64,000 nucleotides of DNA from Sphingobacterium bovisgrunnientis (GCF_009829085.1 NZ_WUQY01000015.1:1-64000); one strand, 5' to 3'; shown: positions 8,924-18,046, counted from the first letter of the stretch. Made by a program: numbers and translations. Notes: generated from the letters alone by a model not told the origin.

Positions 8924-9631
8924 TTATTTAGTTAGCAACACGAAAATTTCTTCCATTGACAGGTTTGGATAACGTTCAGTTTTATCCTGTAATAGAAATT
9001 GATCTTTAATTTTACCTTGATGAATTACTATAATTTCATCACAAATCGCTTCTACCTCTTGCATTAAATGGGTAGATAACAACACCGTTTTATCTTGGGC
9101 TAGATCACGAATTAATTGACGAATTTCAATGATTTGGTTGGGGTCAAGTCCAGTAGTTGGTTCATCCAGAATCAAAACTTTTGGATCGTGTACGATAGCG
9201 CACGCTAATCCAACACGTTGTTTGTACCCTTTTGATAGTTCTTTTATTTTCTTGTGTTGTTCGTTTACCAATCCGGTCTTTTCAATTACTTCACAAATGC
9301 GAGCTGGAATATTATCGATTTGGTACAGCGAAGCTTGAAACTCTAGCATTTCTTGGACATACATGTCCAAATACAGTGGATTATTCTCAGGTAAATAACC
9401 GATTATCTGCTTTGCTTCAATAGATTTTTCTTGAATATTCAAGTCATTAACCCAACAAGTCCCCGATTCAATAGGAATTATTCCTGTTAAAGTTTTCATG
9501 GTTGTCGACTTGCCAGCGCCATTAGGACCTAAAAATCCAATAATACGATTTCTTTGCGTTTGGAAAGTGATTTTATCCAAAGCTTTTTGTTTCCCATACA
9601 GTTTTGAGAGGTTCTGAATACGAATAGACAT
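8924..9631 (-). CDS. gldA: ABC transporter ATP-binding protein, GldA-like
   Basis: 235 residues with all ABC ATPase motifs: Walker A GPNGAGKST (35-43), signature LSKGYKQR (132-139) and Walker B VLILDEPT (152-159) followed by the D-loop GLDP. It would energise the fused GldF/GldG-like membrane protein encoded 77 nt downstream. The gene stops short of the GDPD lipoprotein gene by 3 nt, so it is part of the operon that starts at the DUF1599 gene. The gldA name rests on its pairing with a GldF/GldG-type protein; it could equally serve another ABC-2 exporter. Confidence 0.85.
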   Translation of the reverse strand: MSIRIQNLSKLYGKQKALDKITFQTQRNRIIGFLGPNGAGKSTTMKTLTGIIPIESGTCWVNDLNIQEKSIEAKQIIGYLPENNPLYLDMYVQEMLEFQASLYQIDNIPARICEVIEKTGLVNEQHKKIKELSKGYKQRVGLACAIVHDPKVLILDEPTTGLDPNQIIEIRQLIRDLAQDKTVLLSTHLMQEVEAICDEIIVIHQGKIKDQFLLQDKTERYPNLSMEEIFVLLTK

Positions 9632-9634
9632 CTT

Positions 9635-10612
9635 TTATCGATTAATAAAAGGTGATTTAATATTTCTTTTCTGAATGTAGAAATCCAAAGCTTTCTGTGC
9701 CTCGACAGGACGGTCTGTGCTCAATATATCAGCTCCATTTTCTATGTATTCAGCGTACATCTGATAGCCTTTATTATCGGCTTGTTTATCCAAGTTGCCG
9801 ATGGTTCCGAGGATAGTTTTGATACCATGTGCATGCAGTTTTTCGACCAAATCTTTTTTTGGTTGCGAAGTGCCAACAAATGCTACTATTCGATTGTCTG
9901 GAACACCAGCCTCAGCAAGCTTATCTAGATCTTTTTGTGATTTTACACTAGCTGAAATCATCAAATCAGGATTGATACGATTTATAGCTCGTGCTTGATT
10001 CGCATTATATGTAATTACCACCACCGATGCTTGTGCATTTGTTTTTTGAATGATCTCCGATAGCAGTGAATAGGGGACATCTTGTTTTACATCCAGCGTA
10101 AATACAACATTTCCTTTTCCCCACGTCAGCGCTTCTTCCAAAGTAGGAATTTGGTAGACTGTCAATTCTCCATTTTTGTCTTTTAAGCGTAATTCTTTTA
10201 ATTCGGCTAAGGTATGTTTTCCAATTCTTCCAGATCCGTTCGACGTCCGATCTAAGGTTTCATCGTGCATTAAAATCAAAACTGAATCTTTGGACATTCG
10301 GACATCACATTCGATAATCAAAGGAAATTGCTTTGCCCAATGTTGGAACGTTTCGATAGCATTTTCGGGTAAACCGTCTGAATCACCACCGCGATGTACG
10401 CTCACTAATGGATATCGATTTTCGTTATAGGTGAGGAATTGATAAAGATCTTCAAGTGTCGTGATATTAAAATTGTCTGATGAAAAATCCGACGTTTGGA
10501 TTGCGCTTGTTTCTCTTTTTTCTTTTTTATTGTCCGAAGGAGCATTTCTAAAGCAAGCTGTTAGTAAAAATGCGAAAATAAAAAGGCTTAAAATGTGCGT
10601 AGAATTTTTCAT
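9635..10612 (-). CDS. Glycerophosphodiester phosphodiesterase-family lipoprotein
   Basis: 325 residues with a lipoprotein signal (LLTAC, Cys20). The GDPD barrel motifs are intact: HRGG (His73-Arg74), LPENAIETF (Glu83), ECDV (Glu101, Asp103) and LMHDETLDRTSNG (His116-Asp117). The family hydrolyses glycerophosphodiesters to glycerol 3-phosphate and an alcohol using a divalent metal. As a lipoprotein it would act in the periplasm or at the outer membrane. It abuts aroK with no gap and is 3 nt from gldA, which points to co-transcription rather than to a shared pathway. Confidence 0.92.
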   Translation of the reverse strand: MKNSTHILSLFIFAFLLTACFRNAPSDNKKEKRETSAIQTSDFSSDNFNITTLEDLYQFLTYNENRYPLVSVHRGGDSDGLPENAIETFQHWAKQFPLIIECDVRMSKDSVLILMHDETLDRTSNGSGRIGKHTLAELKELRLKDKNGELTVYQIPTLEEALTWGKGNVVFTLDVKQDVPYSLLSEIIQKTNAQASVVVITYNANQARAINRINPDLMISASVKSQKDLDKLAEAGVPDNRIVAFVGTSQPKKDLVEKLHAHGIKTILGTIGNLDKQADNKGYQMYAEYIENGADILSTDRPVEAQKALDFYIQKRNIKSPFINR

Positions 10613-11131
10613 CTATTTTACATCGTGATTTTTGATCAGTTCAATTATTTCTTCTAACGGTGTGTGGATTTGCTCGAATTTAATGTCTGCCTTATCGTAA
10701 AACTCTTCTCTTTCCTTTAATTTCGTGTCGATAAATTCAAATAATTCATCACCAGATAATCCCTTCAATACAGGTCTTTTATTCACATCAGATTGACTCA
10801 ATCTAGCCCAAAGAGATTTACTTGTATGGTATAAATACAATGAAAGTCCATTTTGATTTATCCAATCCATATTATCGAAATAACATGGTGTGCCTCCACC
10901 AGTAGAAATAATTGCAACTCTTCCTGCTTGTTTCTTTAGAAATTCGTTTTCTAATTTTCTAAAATTTTCTTCGCCATGCAGTTTGAAATATTCTGGAATA
11001 GTCATTCCTATATTTTCCACGATTTCATGATCTAAATCCACAAATGGCAAGTCTAATGCGTTTGCAATTTTTTTGCCCCAAGTGGTTTTGCCACTCCCCA
11101 TAAATCCTACTAAGAAAATTGGTTTGTCCAT
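10613..11131 (-). CDS. aroK: Shikimate kinase
   Basis: 172 residues, normal for the enzyme. Walker A is GFMGSGKT (9-16); shikimate-binding residues are visible as VDLDHEI (Asp34), ENFRKLE (Arg58) and STGGGTP (Gly78-80). NKRPVL supplies the lid arginine region. The enzyme phosphorylates shikimate in aromatic amino acid synthesis. It lies in a tight operon, directly abutting the GDPD lipoprotein gene and 4 nt from the DoxX-like gene. Confidence 0.96.
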   Translation of the reverse strand: MDKPIFLVGFMGSGKTTWGKKIANALDLPFVDLDHEIVENIGMTIPEYFKLHGEENFRKLENEFLKKQAGRVAIISTGGGTPCYFDNMDWINQNGLSLYLYHTSKSLWARLSQSDVNKRPVLKGLSGDELFEFIDTKLKEREEFYDKADIKFEQIHTPLEEIIELIKNHDVK

Positions 11132-11135
11132 TTCG

Positions 11136-12338
11136 TTATTTTAGATAATTAGCTACTAACTCTTCTTTGGATGGAAAAGTATCTTTTGACCATTTTTGAA
11201 TGACAACACCATTTTGCATCAACATGACACCTGGATTTGAACGCACCATACTTTTTAACGGTACAGCATCTGCATAGAAAGTTTCTAAAACCAAATCCAA
11301 TTGATCATTCAAATAATCAATATCCGAACTTGCACTAGCTGTCAGTAGTACAGCGCGAAGATTGTATTCTTCGCTCAACGATCTAATTGTTTGATTGATT
11401 TTGTCCAATGCTAAGAAATCTGCAGGCGTAAATTTTGTGACGTCAACACTTGTTACGATAAAATTGTAATGTGGGTTTTCGATCACTTCCTGCGTCAAAT
11501 CTTGACCCTCATTATCCGAAATAATCAAATCTGGTATTGCAACTTGGTAACCTTTTTTGATAAGCTTAGTCACAGGCTCACCTACGATTTCCCAGTTCTC
11601 ATCTTCCCAAATCTTTTGACCCATATATTCTTTATCTGTAACTTGTTTTGTCTCTCCAGACTGTTTATTTTTTAGGTTGTAAATGTGTTCAAACTCATCT
11701 TGTGCTGCGCCATCAGGAATTTTCATTAAGGATGGAATATTATTACCGACTTTATAAGGTAAGAAATCTAAGAATGGCAAATTCGTATACGTATAAACTC
11801 CAATTCCAAAAGAAAAAATTACAGCTAAAAAAGCAAGTAACTTGTTGATACCCGAATTGCTAAATAGAGGTGTGATTTTATGTCTTTTGATGAATATAAT
11901 ACCAATAAAAACCAGTAAAATTAGATCCTTGATAAAGGACTCCCAAGGTGTGAGTGGAATTGCATCTCCAAAACATCCACACGATGTCACTACATCAAAA
12001 AATGCAGAGTAGAATGTCAAAAATGTAAAGAAGACGATTAGGATCAAAAGTCCCCAAGCTACTGTATGTTTAGCTAGTCCCAATAGTAAAAGTATGCCTA
12101 AAATAATTTCAAAAGCACAAATTAGTATTGCAATCCACGTACTGTAATCATTCAAAAAATTAAGATTGAATACATGGAAATATTCTTGAAGCTTGAACCC
12201 AAAACCCATCGGATCATTAGCTTTGATTAATCCAGAAAATATAAATAGAAGCCCCACAAATAGGCGAGATATCCAAAGAAGAATATCAGGTTTCGCAGAA
12301 CTATTTTGTAATGGACTATAAAATGAAGTATTCGACAT
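11136..12338 (-). CDS. BT_3928-type DoxX/MauE-like membrane protein with thioredoxin-like C-terminus
   Basis: 400 residues when started at the ATG at 12338; an upstream in-frame ATG (12359) would overlap the DUF1599 gene, whereas 12338 leaves a 4-nt gap, so I prefer it. Residues 20-150 hold four membrane segments of the DoxX/MauE type, with TSCGCFGDAIPLTPWES (118-134, Cys120 and Cys122). This Cys pair is typical of MauE-like and vitamin K epoxide reductase-like quinone-linked thiol oxidoreductases. The C-terminal 190 residues, after a further membrane segment, resemble a thioredoxin fold but lack a CxxC. A role in periplasmic thiol redox is inference. Confidence 0.8.
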   Translation of the reverse strand: MSNTSFYSPLQNSSAKPDILLWISRLFVGLLFIFSGLIKANDPMGFGFKLQEYFHVFNLNFLNDYSTWIAILICAFEIILGILLLLGLAKHTVAWGLLILIVFFTFLTFYSAFFDVVTSCGCFGDAIPLTPWESFIKDLILLVFIGIIFIKRHKITPLFSNSGINKLLAFLAVIFSFGIGVYTYTNLPFLDFLPYKVGNNIPSLMKIPDGAAQDEFEHIYNLKNKQSGETKQVTDKEYMGQKIWEDENWEIVGEPVTKLIKKGYQVAIPDLIISDNEGQDLTQEVIENPHYNFIVTSVDVTKFTPADFLALDKINQTIRSLSEEYNLRAVLLTASASSDIDYLNDQLDLVLETFYADAVPLKSMVRSNPGVMLMQNGVVIQKWSKDTFPSKEELVANYLK

Positions 12339-12342
12339 AATT

Positions 12343-12888
12343 TTATTTTTTAACTGCAAATCCCATTTTGATTAATGCAAAAACGGCATAATTCAACATA
12401 TCTTGGTAGTTGGCAGCAAAGCCTTCCGAAACTAATGTTTTGCCATCGTTATTTTCCATCTGTTTTACACGGTGCAATTTCATCAAAATCATATCCGTCA
12501 TGGATGAAATACGCATATCACGCCAAGCCTCACCATAATCATGATTCTTAGCGAACATTAAATCACGTGTTTCGTTTACTTTTTCGCTGTACTTTTGCTC
12601 AACAAAGGTAGCATCTAAATTTTCTTCGCCTTCTTCGCCCATTTCGAGTTGCATTAAAGCAATCACACAGTAATTCACAATAGCTACAAATTCGCCAGCG
12701 ATATCTTCACCAACTTTAGAAACTTGCTTTACCTCTAGCGTACGAATACGTTTGGCTTTGATATATAATTGGTCAGTAATAGAACTCAAGCGCATGATAC
12801 GCCACGAGGTACCATAATCCTTGGTTTTGTTCACAAAAAGATTTTTACAAAAATCAATGACCGCATTATATTCTTCCGTAGTATTCAT
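12343..12888 (-). CDS. DUF1599 protein with an internal duplication
   Basis: 181 residues made of two similar halves. Residues about 8-82 contain NKTKDYGTSWRIMRLSSITD and residues about 101-176 contain AKNHDYGEAWRDMRISSMTD. DUF1599 has been described as a nucleotide-modification-associated domain in phage contexts, but this cellular, duplicated form has no established job. It is the first gene of the minus-strand operon that runs through aroK to the Gld-like genes. A TATATTTG element (minus, 12922-12915) lies 27 nt upstream of the ATG. Confidence 0.85.
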   Translation of the reverse strand: MNTTEEYNAVIDFCKNLFVNKTKDYGTSWRIMRLSSITDQLYIKAKRIRTLEVKQVSKVGEDIAGEFVAIVNYCVIALMQLEMGEEGEENLDATFVEQKYSEKVNETRDLMFAKNHDYGEAWRDMRISSMTDMILMKLHRVKQMENNDGKTLVSEGFAANYQDMLNYAVFALIKMGFAVKK

Positions 12889-12914
12889 TCTTTTTATTTA
12901 GCTATGTTGTGTTA

Positions 12915-12922
12915 CAAATATA
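12915..12922 (-). promoter_or_regulatory. -7 promoter element of the DUF1599-gld operon
   Basis: TATATTTG on the minus strand matches TAnnTTTG and lies 27 nt before the DUF1599 ATG. No standard -33 TTTG was found at N19. Confidence 0.5.
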
Positions 12923-13028
12923 GTCAGAAAAGTTTTTAGCCTGTAGTCACATTGCTGTCTGATTTTAGGTTTTTATGACAAATTCTAATATATTTTCGAG
13001 TAACTTCGAATATACTTAGAAATAACAG

Positions 13029-13826
13029 ATGGGAATACAGAAACCAGAAATTCGGGAAGTCGAAATCATTCGCTATGTGCAACCTTTTCGGGAAGGAGGA
13101 TCATTGCCAGGCTTGGTGGATGCGGATGACGACTTTAGTTACGTAATAAAATTTAGAGGTGCTGGTCAAGGTAAAAAAGCACTAGTTGCGGAATTGATCG
13201 GTGGCGAACTAGCTCGTGTTTTGGGTTTGCGCATGCCCGAATTGGTATTTGCTAATTTAGATGAATCATTTTGGCGCTTGGAATCGGATGAGGAGATTCA
13301 AGATTTACTTAAATTTTCTATTGGCAAAAATCTAGGTGTTCACTTTTTGAATGGAGCTATCACATTTGATGCGAATGTGGATGTCGTAAGCGCAGAAGAA
13401 GCTTCTAAAATCGTGTGGTTGGATGCTTGGCTGATGAATGTAGATCGTACAGCGCGTAATACCAATATGTTGATTTGGAAGAAAGAATTGTGGCTAATTG
13501 ATCATGGTGCTTCGTTGTATTTTCATCATTCTTGGGATAATTGGGAAGACTATATCAACAAACCTTTTCTACAGATCAAAGATCATGTACTATTAAAGCA
13601 ATCATCTTTGGTGCAGGAAATAAACGATAAATATACTTTGTTATTTACGGAAGATACAATCCGGGGTATTTTGGATGTTATTCCAGACGAATGGTTGGTG
13701 GAAGAGGGAAGAGAATTGAGTCCGAACGAAGTGAGAGAAGTATATTTCCAGTTTTTGGTGAGGAGATTAGCAAATTCAGCAGTGTTTTTAAATCAGATAC
13801 AAAATGAGCGTAAGAACATTATATGA
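13029..13826 (+). CDS. HipA-like kinase-fold protein
   Basis: 265 residues, much shorter than E. coli HipA (about 440). The kinase core is recognisable: a candidate ATP lysine in YVIKFRG (Lys41), a catalytic loop LMNVDRTARNTNML (Asp139, Asn144) equivalent to the NxDRxxxN of HipA, and a metal-binding LIDHG (Asp158). The HipB-contacting N-terminal subdomain of classical HipA is missing and no HipB-like helix-turn-helix gene is nearby. The last 23 nt overlap the DUF3037 gene, so the two proteins are probably made together. Its substrate is unknown; it may be a Ser/Thr protein kinase. Confidence 0.82.
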   Translation: MGIQKPEIREVEIIRYVQPFREGGSLPGLVDADDDFSYVIKFRGAGQGKKALVAELIGGELARVLGLRMPELVFANLDESFWRLESDEEIQDLLKFSIGKNLGVHFLNGAITFDANVDVVSAEEASKIVWLDAWLMNVDRTARNTNMLIWKKELWLIDHGASLYFHHSWDNWEDYINKPFLQIKDHVLLKQSSLVQEINDKYTLLFTEDTIRGILDVIPDEWLVEEGRELSPNEVREVYFQFLVRRLANSAVFLNQIQNERKNII

Positions 13827-14187
13827 GTATGCGGTAGTGCGTGTGGTTCCACGAGTGGAGCGTGAGGAATTTGTGAATGTGGGAGTGGCACTTTATTGTA
13901 AGAAATTACGTTATGCGGAATTTTTATTTCATGTTGATGAATCTAAACTCAAAGCGATGTATGCTGATGTAGATATTGAAAAAATTAAGAAACATTTGGC
14001 ATCGTTTCAAAAAATATGTGCTGGAGATGCCAATTTTGGTAAGATTGCGAATTTGGAACAAGCAGAACGGTTTCGTTGGCTGACTGCCAATAGAAGCACG
14101 ATTATTCAATCTTCACCGTCACATACTGGACTTTGTATTTCGGCAGAAGACACCCATAAAGAATTAATGAATAAATTAGTTCTATAA
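13804..14187 (+). CDS. DUF3037 protein
   Basis: 127 residues, starting inside the HipA-like gene (23-nt overlap, different frame). The start RTLYEYAVVRVVPRVEREEFVNVGV is characteristic of DUF3037, a small domain of unknown function often encoded beside HipA-like kinases. No catalytic motif, membrane segment or DNA-binding motif is evident. The overlap suggests translational coupling with the kinase, so a partner, substrate or regulator of it is a reasonable guess. Confidence 0.82.
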   Translation: MSVRTLYEYAVVRVVPRVEREEFVNVGVALYCKKLRYAEFLFHVDESKLKAMYADVDIEKIKKHLASFQKICAGDANFGKIANLEQAERFRWLTANRSTIIQSSPSHTGLCISAEDTHKELMNKLVL

Positions 14188-14211
14188 TATCTATCTTAAA
14201 AGTAGATTTTT

Positions 14212-15048
14212 ATGTTTCAAAAATGTAGATTTGCATTCATGGAAGATTTTTATAACCATCTTTATCAAAAACAATTAGAAGCACAGGATATGCCGAGCAA
14301 TACGCGCATATGGACTTGGGCGCGTGATTTGTTTAGAGCTTTATTTCCCGAAAGGAATCCGCAACAATTGTCTTCTGTTGAAGATGTAAAAGAGATATTT
14401 AATCGTTCTGAAGTCGAACTTTTAAGCATTCTGCGCAAGAGTCGTATGTGTAATCATTGTGATAACGACATCGTTGTACGAGAATTTTATGAATCCTTGC
14501 CAGAATTATATGATGTGATGTTGACGGACGCACAGGCTATTTTGGATGGTGATCCCGCTGCTCAAGATTTGCGCGAGGTTATTCGCACCTATCCAGGTTT
14601 CTTGGCTACCTGTATTTACCGTATGGCAAATAAATTGTGGCTTTTGGAAGTTCCGTTGATTCCACGAATTTTGACCGAATGGACACACGAACGTACAGGA
14701 ATTGATATTCATCCAGGCGCAACAATAGGCAAATATTTGCATATAGATCATGGGACGGGATTAGTAATAGGAGAGACTTGTATTATTGGTGAGCACGTGA
14801 AGCTTTATCAAGGTGTGACATTAGGTGCATTGAGTGTGGAGAAAAATCTTGCGGGTAAGCAACGCCATCCCATTATTGAGGATCATGTCGTTATTTATGC
14901 AGGTGCGACTATATTGGGTGGTGAAACACGTATAGGTCATCATTCTGTCATAGGAGGTAATGTTTGGTTGACGTCGAGTATTGACCCTTACACCACTGTT
15001 TATCATCAATCGAATTCAAAATTTATAGATACTAAACCCGCTTTATAA
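14212..15048 (+). CDS. cysE: Serine O-acetyltransferase
   Basis: 278 residues from the ATG at 14212; an internal ATG at 14239 (MEDFYNHLY) is an equally good start. The N-terminal helical SATase domain is followed by left-handed beta-helix hexapeptide repeats, with IHPGATIGKYLHIDHGTGLV as the active-site stretch (residues 166-184). It makes O-acetylserine from serine and acetyl-CoA. Its stop overlaps the start of cysM (TAATG), so the two enzymes that finish cysteine synthesis are translationally coupled. Confidence 0.95.
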   Translation: MFQKCRFAFMEDFYNHLYQKQLEAQDMPSNTRIWTWARDLFRALFPERNPQQLSSVEDVKEIFNRSEVELLSILRKSRMCNHCDNDIVVREFYESLPELYDVMLTDAQAILDGDPAAQDLREVIRTYPGFLATCIYRMANKLWLLEVPLIPRILTEWTHERTGIDIHPGATIGKYLHIDHGTGLVIGETCIIGEHVKLYQGVTLGALSVEKNLAGKQRHPIIEDHVVIYAGATILGGETRIGHHSVIGGNVWLTSSIDPYTTVYHQSNSKFIDTKPAL

Positions 15049-15920
15049 TGGGAAATATAATAGATACAATTGGAAATACACCTTTGGTAGAAATCACAAG
15101 TTTTCACGATAATCCAAAGGTCAAAATATACGCAAAGCTTGAGGGAAATAATCCAGCGGGTTCTGTAAAAGATAGACCAGCATTGAATATGATTCGTTCG
15201 GCAATAGAGCGTGGAGAAATCAAAAAGGGCGATAAATTAATTGAGGCAACTAGTGGAAATACGGGGATTGCTTTGGCGATGATTGCAAGTATGTATGAAT
15301 TAGAGTTGGAATTAGTCATGCCGTCTAGCTCTACACGTGAACGTACCTTAACGATGGAAGCTTTCGGAGCGCAAGTTACATTATTAGAAAATATGGAAGT
15401 TTGTCGTGATTATGCAGAAGAAAAGGCTGAAAAAGATGAAGTATTCATTCTAAATCAGTTTGCAAATCCGGACAACTATGAAGCGCATGTAAAAACCACA
15501 GGACCTGAAATCTGGCGCGATACCCAAGGTAAGATTACACATTTTGTTAGTGCTATGGGTACTACAGGAACAATAATGGGAAATTCCATTTATTTAAAAG
15601 AGAAGAACCCAAATATTCAGATTGTAGGCTGTCAGCCTACAGAAGAATCTTCAATTCCAGGTATACGTCGTTGGCCAAAAGAATATTTGCCTAAAATATT
15701 TGATGCCTCAAAAGTAGATCGTGTTATAGATGTAGCACAGCAAGATGCTGTTGAAAAATCTCGTTTATTGGCGAAGAAAGAAGGTGTTTTTGCTGGAATG
15801 AGCACAGGTGGAGCATTTCATGCAGCATTACAAGTAGCTAATGAAATTGAAGAAGGTGTGATTGTGTTTATTGCTTGTGATCGTGGAGATCGATATTTAA
15901 GTTCGGATTTATTCGGCTAA
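15048..15920 (+). CDS. cysM: Cysteine synthase (O-acetylserine sulfhydrylase), CysM type
   Basis: 290 residues. The PLP lysine is in NPAGSVKDRPA (Lys41), the substrate loop is TSGNTG (68-73) and the phosphate-binding loop is GTTGT. The short length and the C-terminal DRGDRYLSSDLF fit the CysM branch. It condenses O-acetylserine with sulfide to give cysteine. It starts on the last base of the cysE stop and is followed by a strong terminator. Confidence 0.95.
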   Translation: MGNIIDTIGNTPLVEITSFHDNPKVKIYAKLEGNNPAGSVKDRPALNMIRSAIERGEIKKGDKLIEATSGNTGIALAMIASMYELELELVMPSSSTRERTLTMEAFGAQVTLLENMEVCRDYAEEKAEKDEVFILNQFANPDNYEAHVKTTGPEIWRDTQGKITHFVSAMGTTGTIMGNSIYLKEKNPNIQIVGCQPTEESSIPGIRRWPKEYLPKIFDASKVDRVIDVAQQDAVEKSRLLAKKEGVFAGMSTGGAFHAALQVANEIEEGVIVFIACDRGDRYLSSDLFG

Positions 15921-15930
15921 GTATAAACAA

Positions 15931-15960
15931 AAAACGAGGATTTAAAATCCTCGTTTTTTT
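15931..15960. terminator. Bidirectional terminator between cysM and META lipoprotein gene
   Basis: CGAGGATT/AATCCTCG stem (15935-15942 with 15946-15953) flanked by A5 on the left and T7 on the right, so it works on both strands for two convergent genes. Confidence 0.88.
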
Positions 15961-16747
15961 ATTTTATTTTCTTGAACCGCATGATAGAGATATCATCCGT
16001 AATTAAAGTCAAATGATTAGCGTCAACACTAAAAGAAGCAATGCGCTCCAGATTCTTGAAATACAACGCTTCACCTTCTAAAGATGGACATGCCATCTTT
16101 GTAGACGCTATAGCTCCAAATTTTAATTTATACCCGTCTGCTTTGTACGTACCTGAATAATTGTTGCAACCACCATTACCTATTAAAGTTTCTTCTTTCG
16201 TATTAAATTCAAGTGTAGGTTTTCTAAATTTGTAAAGGTCTTCAAGAGATTTATTTGTCAAACGTGTAAAGTCTAATTCCCACTTGCCTTTTAATAAAGC
16301 AGATTTATCTTCTTTTTTCAGTTTAAATTGTGCTTTTACCATCTTCTTTGTATCCAAAAAAGATAGGGTGTCATTGCTAACTTTATAATAATTAATTTGT
16401 GGTAATATGCGAGATAAACCTTGCTCAACCGTCATATTATCACAGGCCATCATGGTTGAGATTCCAATTGAAAATTTAATTTTATCTGATGATTTTAAAT
16501 CAAAACCACCCATAAGATTATTACAACCCGTAATAGCAGTATATTCTTTCTTAACTAAATCAAATATAAAGACAGGCTCTTTGCCATTAATTTTCTTGTC
16601 AATAGTTTTATTTTCAATGGATATTATTTGCCATTTAGCATTCAAATCACTAGCTTTTTGCAACCCTACTTTATTCGTGTTGTTCAATATATTACAACTT
16701 GAAAACAATATAAATGTTGCTGAAAAAAGTAAAATATTTGATTTCAT
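15959..16747 (-). CDS. Lipoprotein with two META domains
   Basis: 262 residues with a lipoprotein signal (LFSSC, about Cys18). Two META (HslJ-like) units follow: the first has TGCNNLMGGFD and a later MMACDNM; the second has GNGGCNNYSGTY and STKMACPSLEGEALY. Both units keep the G-C-N-N and M-A-C cysteine pattern, suggesting two disulfides. The META domain is linked to outer-membrane or stress roles (HslJ in novobiocin resistance) but has no known catalytic activity. It stands alone, convergent with cysM. Confidence 0.85.
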   Translation of the reverse strand: MKSNILLFSATFILFSSCNILNNTNKVGLQKASDLNAKWQIISIENKTIDKKINGKEPVFIFDLVKKEYTAITGCNNLMGGFDLKSSDKIKFSIGISTMMACDNMTVEQGLSRILPQINYYKVSNDTLSFLDTKKMVKAQFKLKKEDKSALLKGKWELDFTRLTNKSLEDLYKFRKPTLEFNTKEETLIGNGGCNNYSGTYKADGYKLKFGAIASTKMACPSLEGEALYFKNLERIASFSVDANHLTLITDDISIMRFKKIK

Positions 16748-16817
16748 AGGATAAAAGTATGCTTTTATTACAAGTATAACAATAAATTTAATATAACCTT
16801 AAAATAGACTATAGTAA

Positions 16818-16848
16818 AAAATCTCAGCTCTTAGCTGAGATTTTACCT
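16818..16848 (-). terminator. Terminator of the C1 peptidase gene
   Basis: A 12-bp stem (16818-16829 with 16833-16844) with a 3-nt loop; on the minus strand it ends in a run of T. It lies just downstream of the C1 peptidase stop. Confidence 0.85.
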
Positions 16849-16861
16849 GTTTTATTAAATT

Positions 16862-18046
16862 TTAAATTCTTAATTTGGATTTTATTCCTTTTTGGATACC
16901 ATTTTTGTGTAATAAAATCGAAATAGTTTTATATTTTACAAATTCTTTAGTTGCGTACATGTAACCTTTGTAATCATTTGATTCACCCCAAGAGTTTTTA
17001 ACAATATAATATTCTTTTCCGTTTTGATCTTTTACTAATCCAACGATGTGCATGCCGTGATCATCCGTAGTCGAGTAATCGTCATAAGCAGCTTGACGCA
17101 TATCTTCTGTTACCTTAGCCTCTGGTTTCGGACCATTAAATAATTCAGCGACTTCTTGCGGAGTCATCTTATCCATTTCATTTTCAGGAACAAAAGCTAC
17201 TCCGTTTTTCCAGCTAAAGAATTTTTCTGACACATCGGTTGCCCATGCAACAGTATAGCCGTTCACCAAAGCATTATCAATGATTTCCGTGATATCATTC
17301 ATTTGGACATTGTAAAGACTTTCAAACGACCAGTTATCAGGAATCAATAAAACGAAAGGTTTGTAGTATTCTTGGGATTTAAACGAACTTATGCCAATGT
17401 AATCTTCAGGTTTGATACCAATAACTTGATCTGCCCAAGTGCGCGGCGTGTAAGTCTTTCCATTGTATTGGAAAGATTGTGGAGGAGTGCCCAAATAAGC
17501 ATCCATTACGCCGGTAACCGCTTTCTGCCAATTTGGAGTTAGTTTTTTATTCTTTACAATATTTGCCGTCATACCATGAAGAATGCTACTCATTTCAGAG
17601 AAATTATTTCTTGTCTGTCCTTCACGCAAACCAGTGTAAACATTTTGCGGAACTGCACCATACTTGCGATAGATTGTCAATACATCATGCAATTGTCCAC
17701 CTTCACCTTGAGCTTGATTACCATGCAGCTGGACAAATGTTTTTGCTTTTTCTAAATACGTGTAATATGCAGTAAAAATTTGTGAAATTTCAACAGGCTG
17801 TTTACCCATGCGAATCATTTCAGATTCTAAAAATGAATTTCCTGAGTACGACCAACATGTACCAGAAGAACCTTGATCTTTTATGGAAGTATTAGCCAAA
17901 TTAATGACTTCAGTAAATACAAATCCATCTTTACTTTTGTCACTCACATTGTTTTTTAACGCATTAATGAGGTTATCTTGAGCAAAAGTTTGTGACGAAG
18001 TAGCCAACAATAATGCGGCTATATAAAAGGATTTTCTCCAGTTCAT
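16862..18046 (-). CDS. Secreted C1-family (papain/bleomycin hydrolase-like) cysteine peptidase
   Basis: 394 residues with a cleavable signal peptide (to about QTFAQD, residue 23). The papain-type triad is intact: Gln58 and Cys64 in DQGSSGTCWSYSG, a His in DDHGMHIVG (His330) and Asn351 in IVKNSWGES. The overall layout resembles the bleomycin hydrolase/PepC branch, but the signal peptide places it outside the cytoplasm. It probably works as a periplasmic or secreted aminopeptidase. It has its own terminator and no clear operon partner. Confidence 0.9.
   Translation of the reverse strand: MNWRKSFYIAALLLATSSQTFAQDNLINALKNNVSDKSKDGFVFTEVINLANTSIKDQGSSGTCWSYSGNSFLESEMIRMGKQPVEISQIFTAYYTYLEKAKTFVQLHGNQAQGEGGQLHDVLTIYRKYGAVPQNVYTGLREGQTRNNFSEMSSILHGMTANIVKNKKLTPNWQKAVTGVMDAYLGTPPQSFQYNGKTYTPRTWADQVIGIKPEDYIGISSFKSQEYYKPFVLLIPDNWSFESLYNVQMNDITEIIDNALVNGYTVAWATDVSEKFFSWKNGVAFVPENEMDKMTPQEVAELFNGPKPEAKVTEDMRQAAYDDYSTTDDHGMHIVGLVKDQNGKEYYIVKNSWGESNDYKGYMYATKEFVKYKTISILLHKNGIQKGIKSKLRI

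Noticed and set aside
13029..14187. Classical HipBA toxin-antitoxin operon
   Set aside because: No HipB-like DNA-binding gene is present and the kinase lacks the HipA N-terminal subdomain; only a looser HipA-like label is justified.
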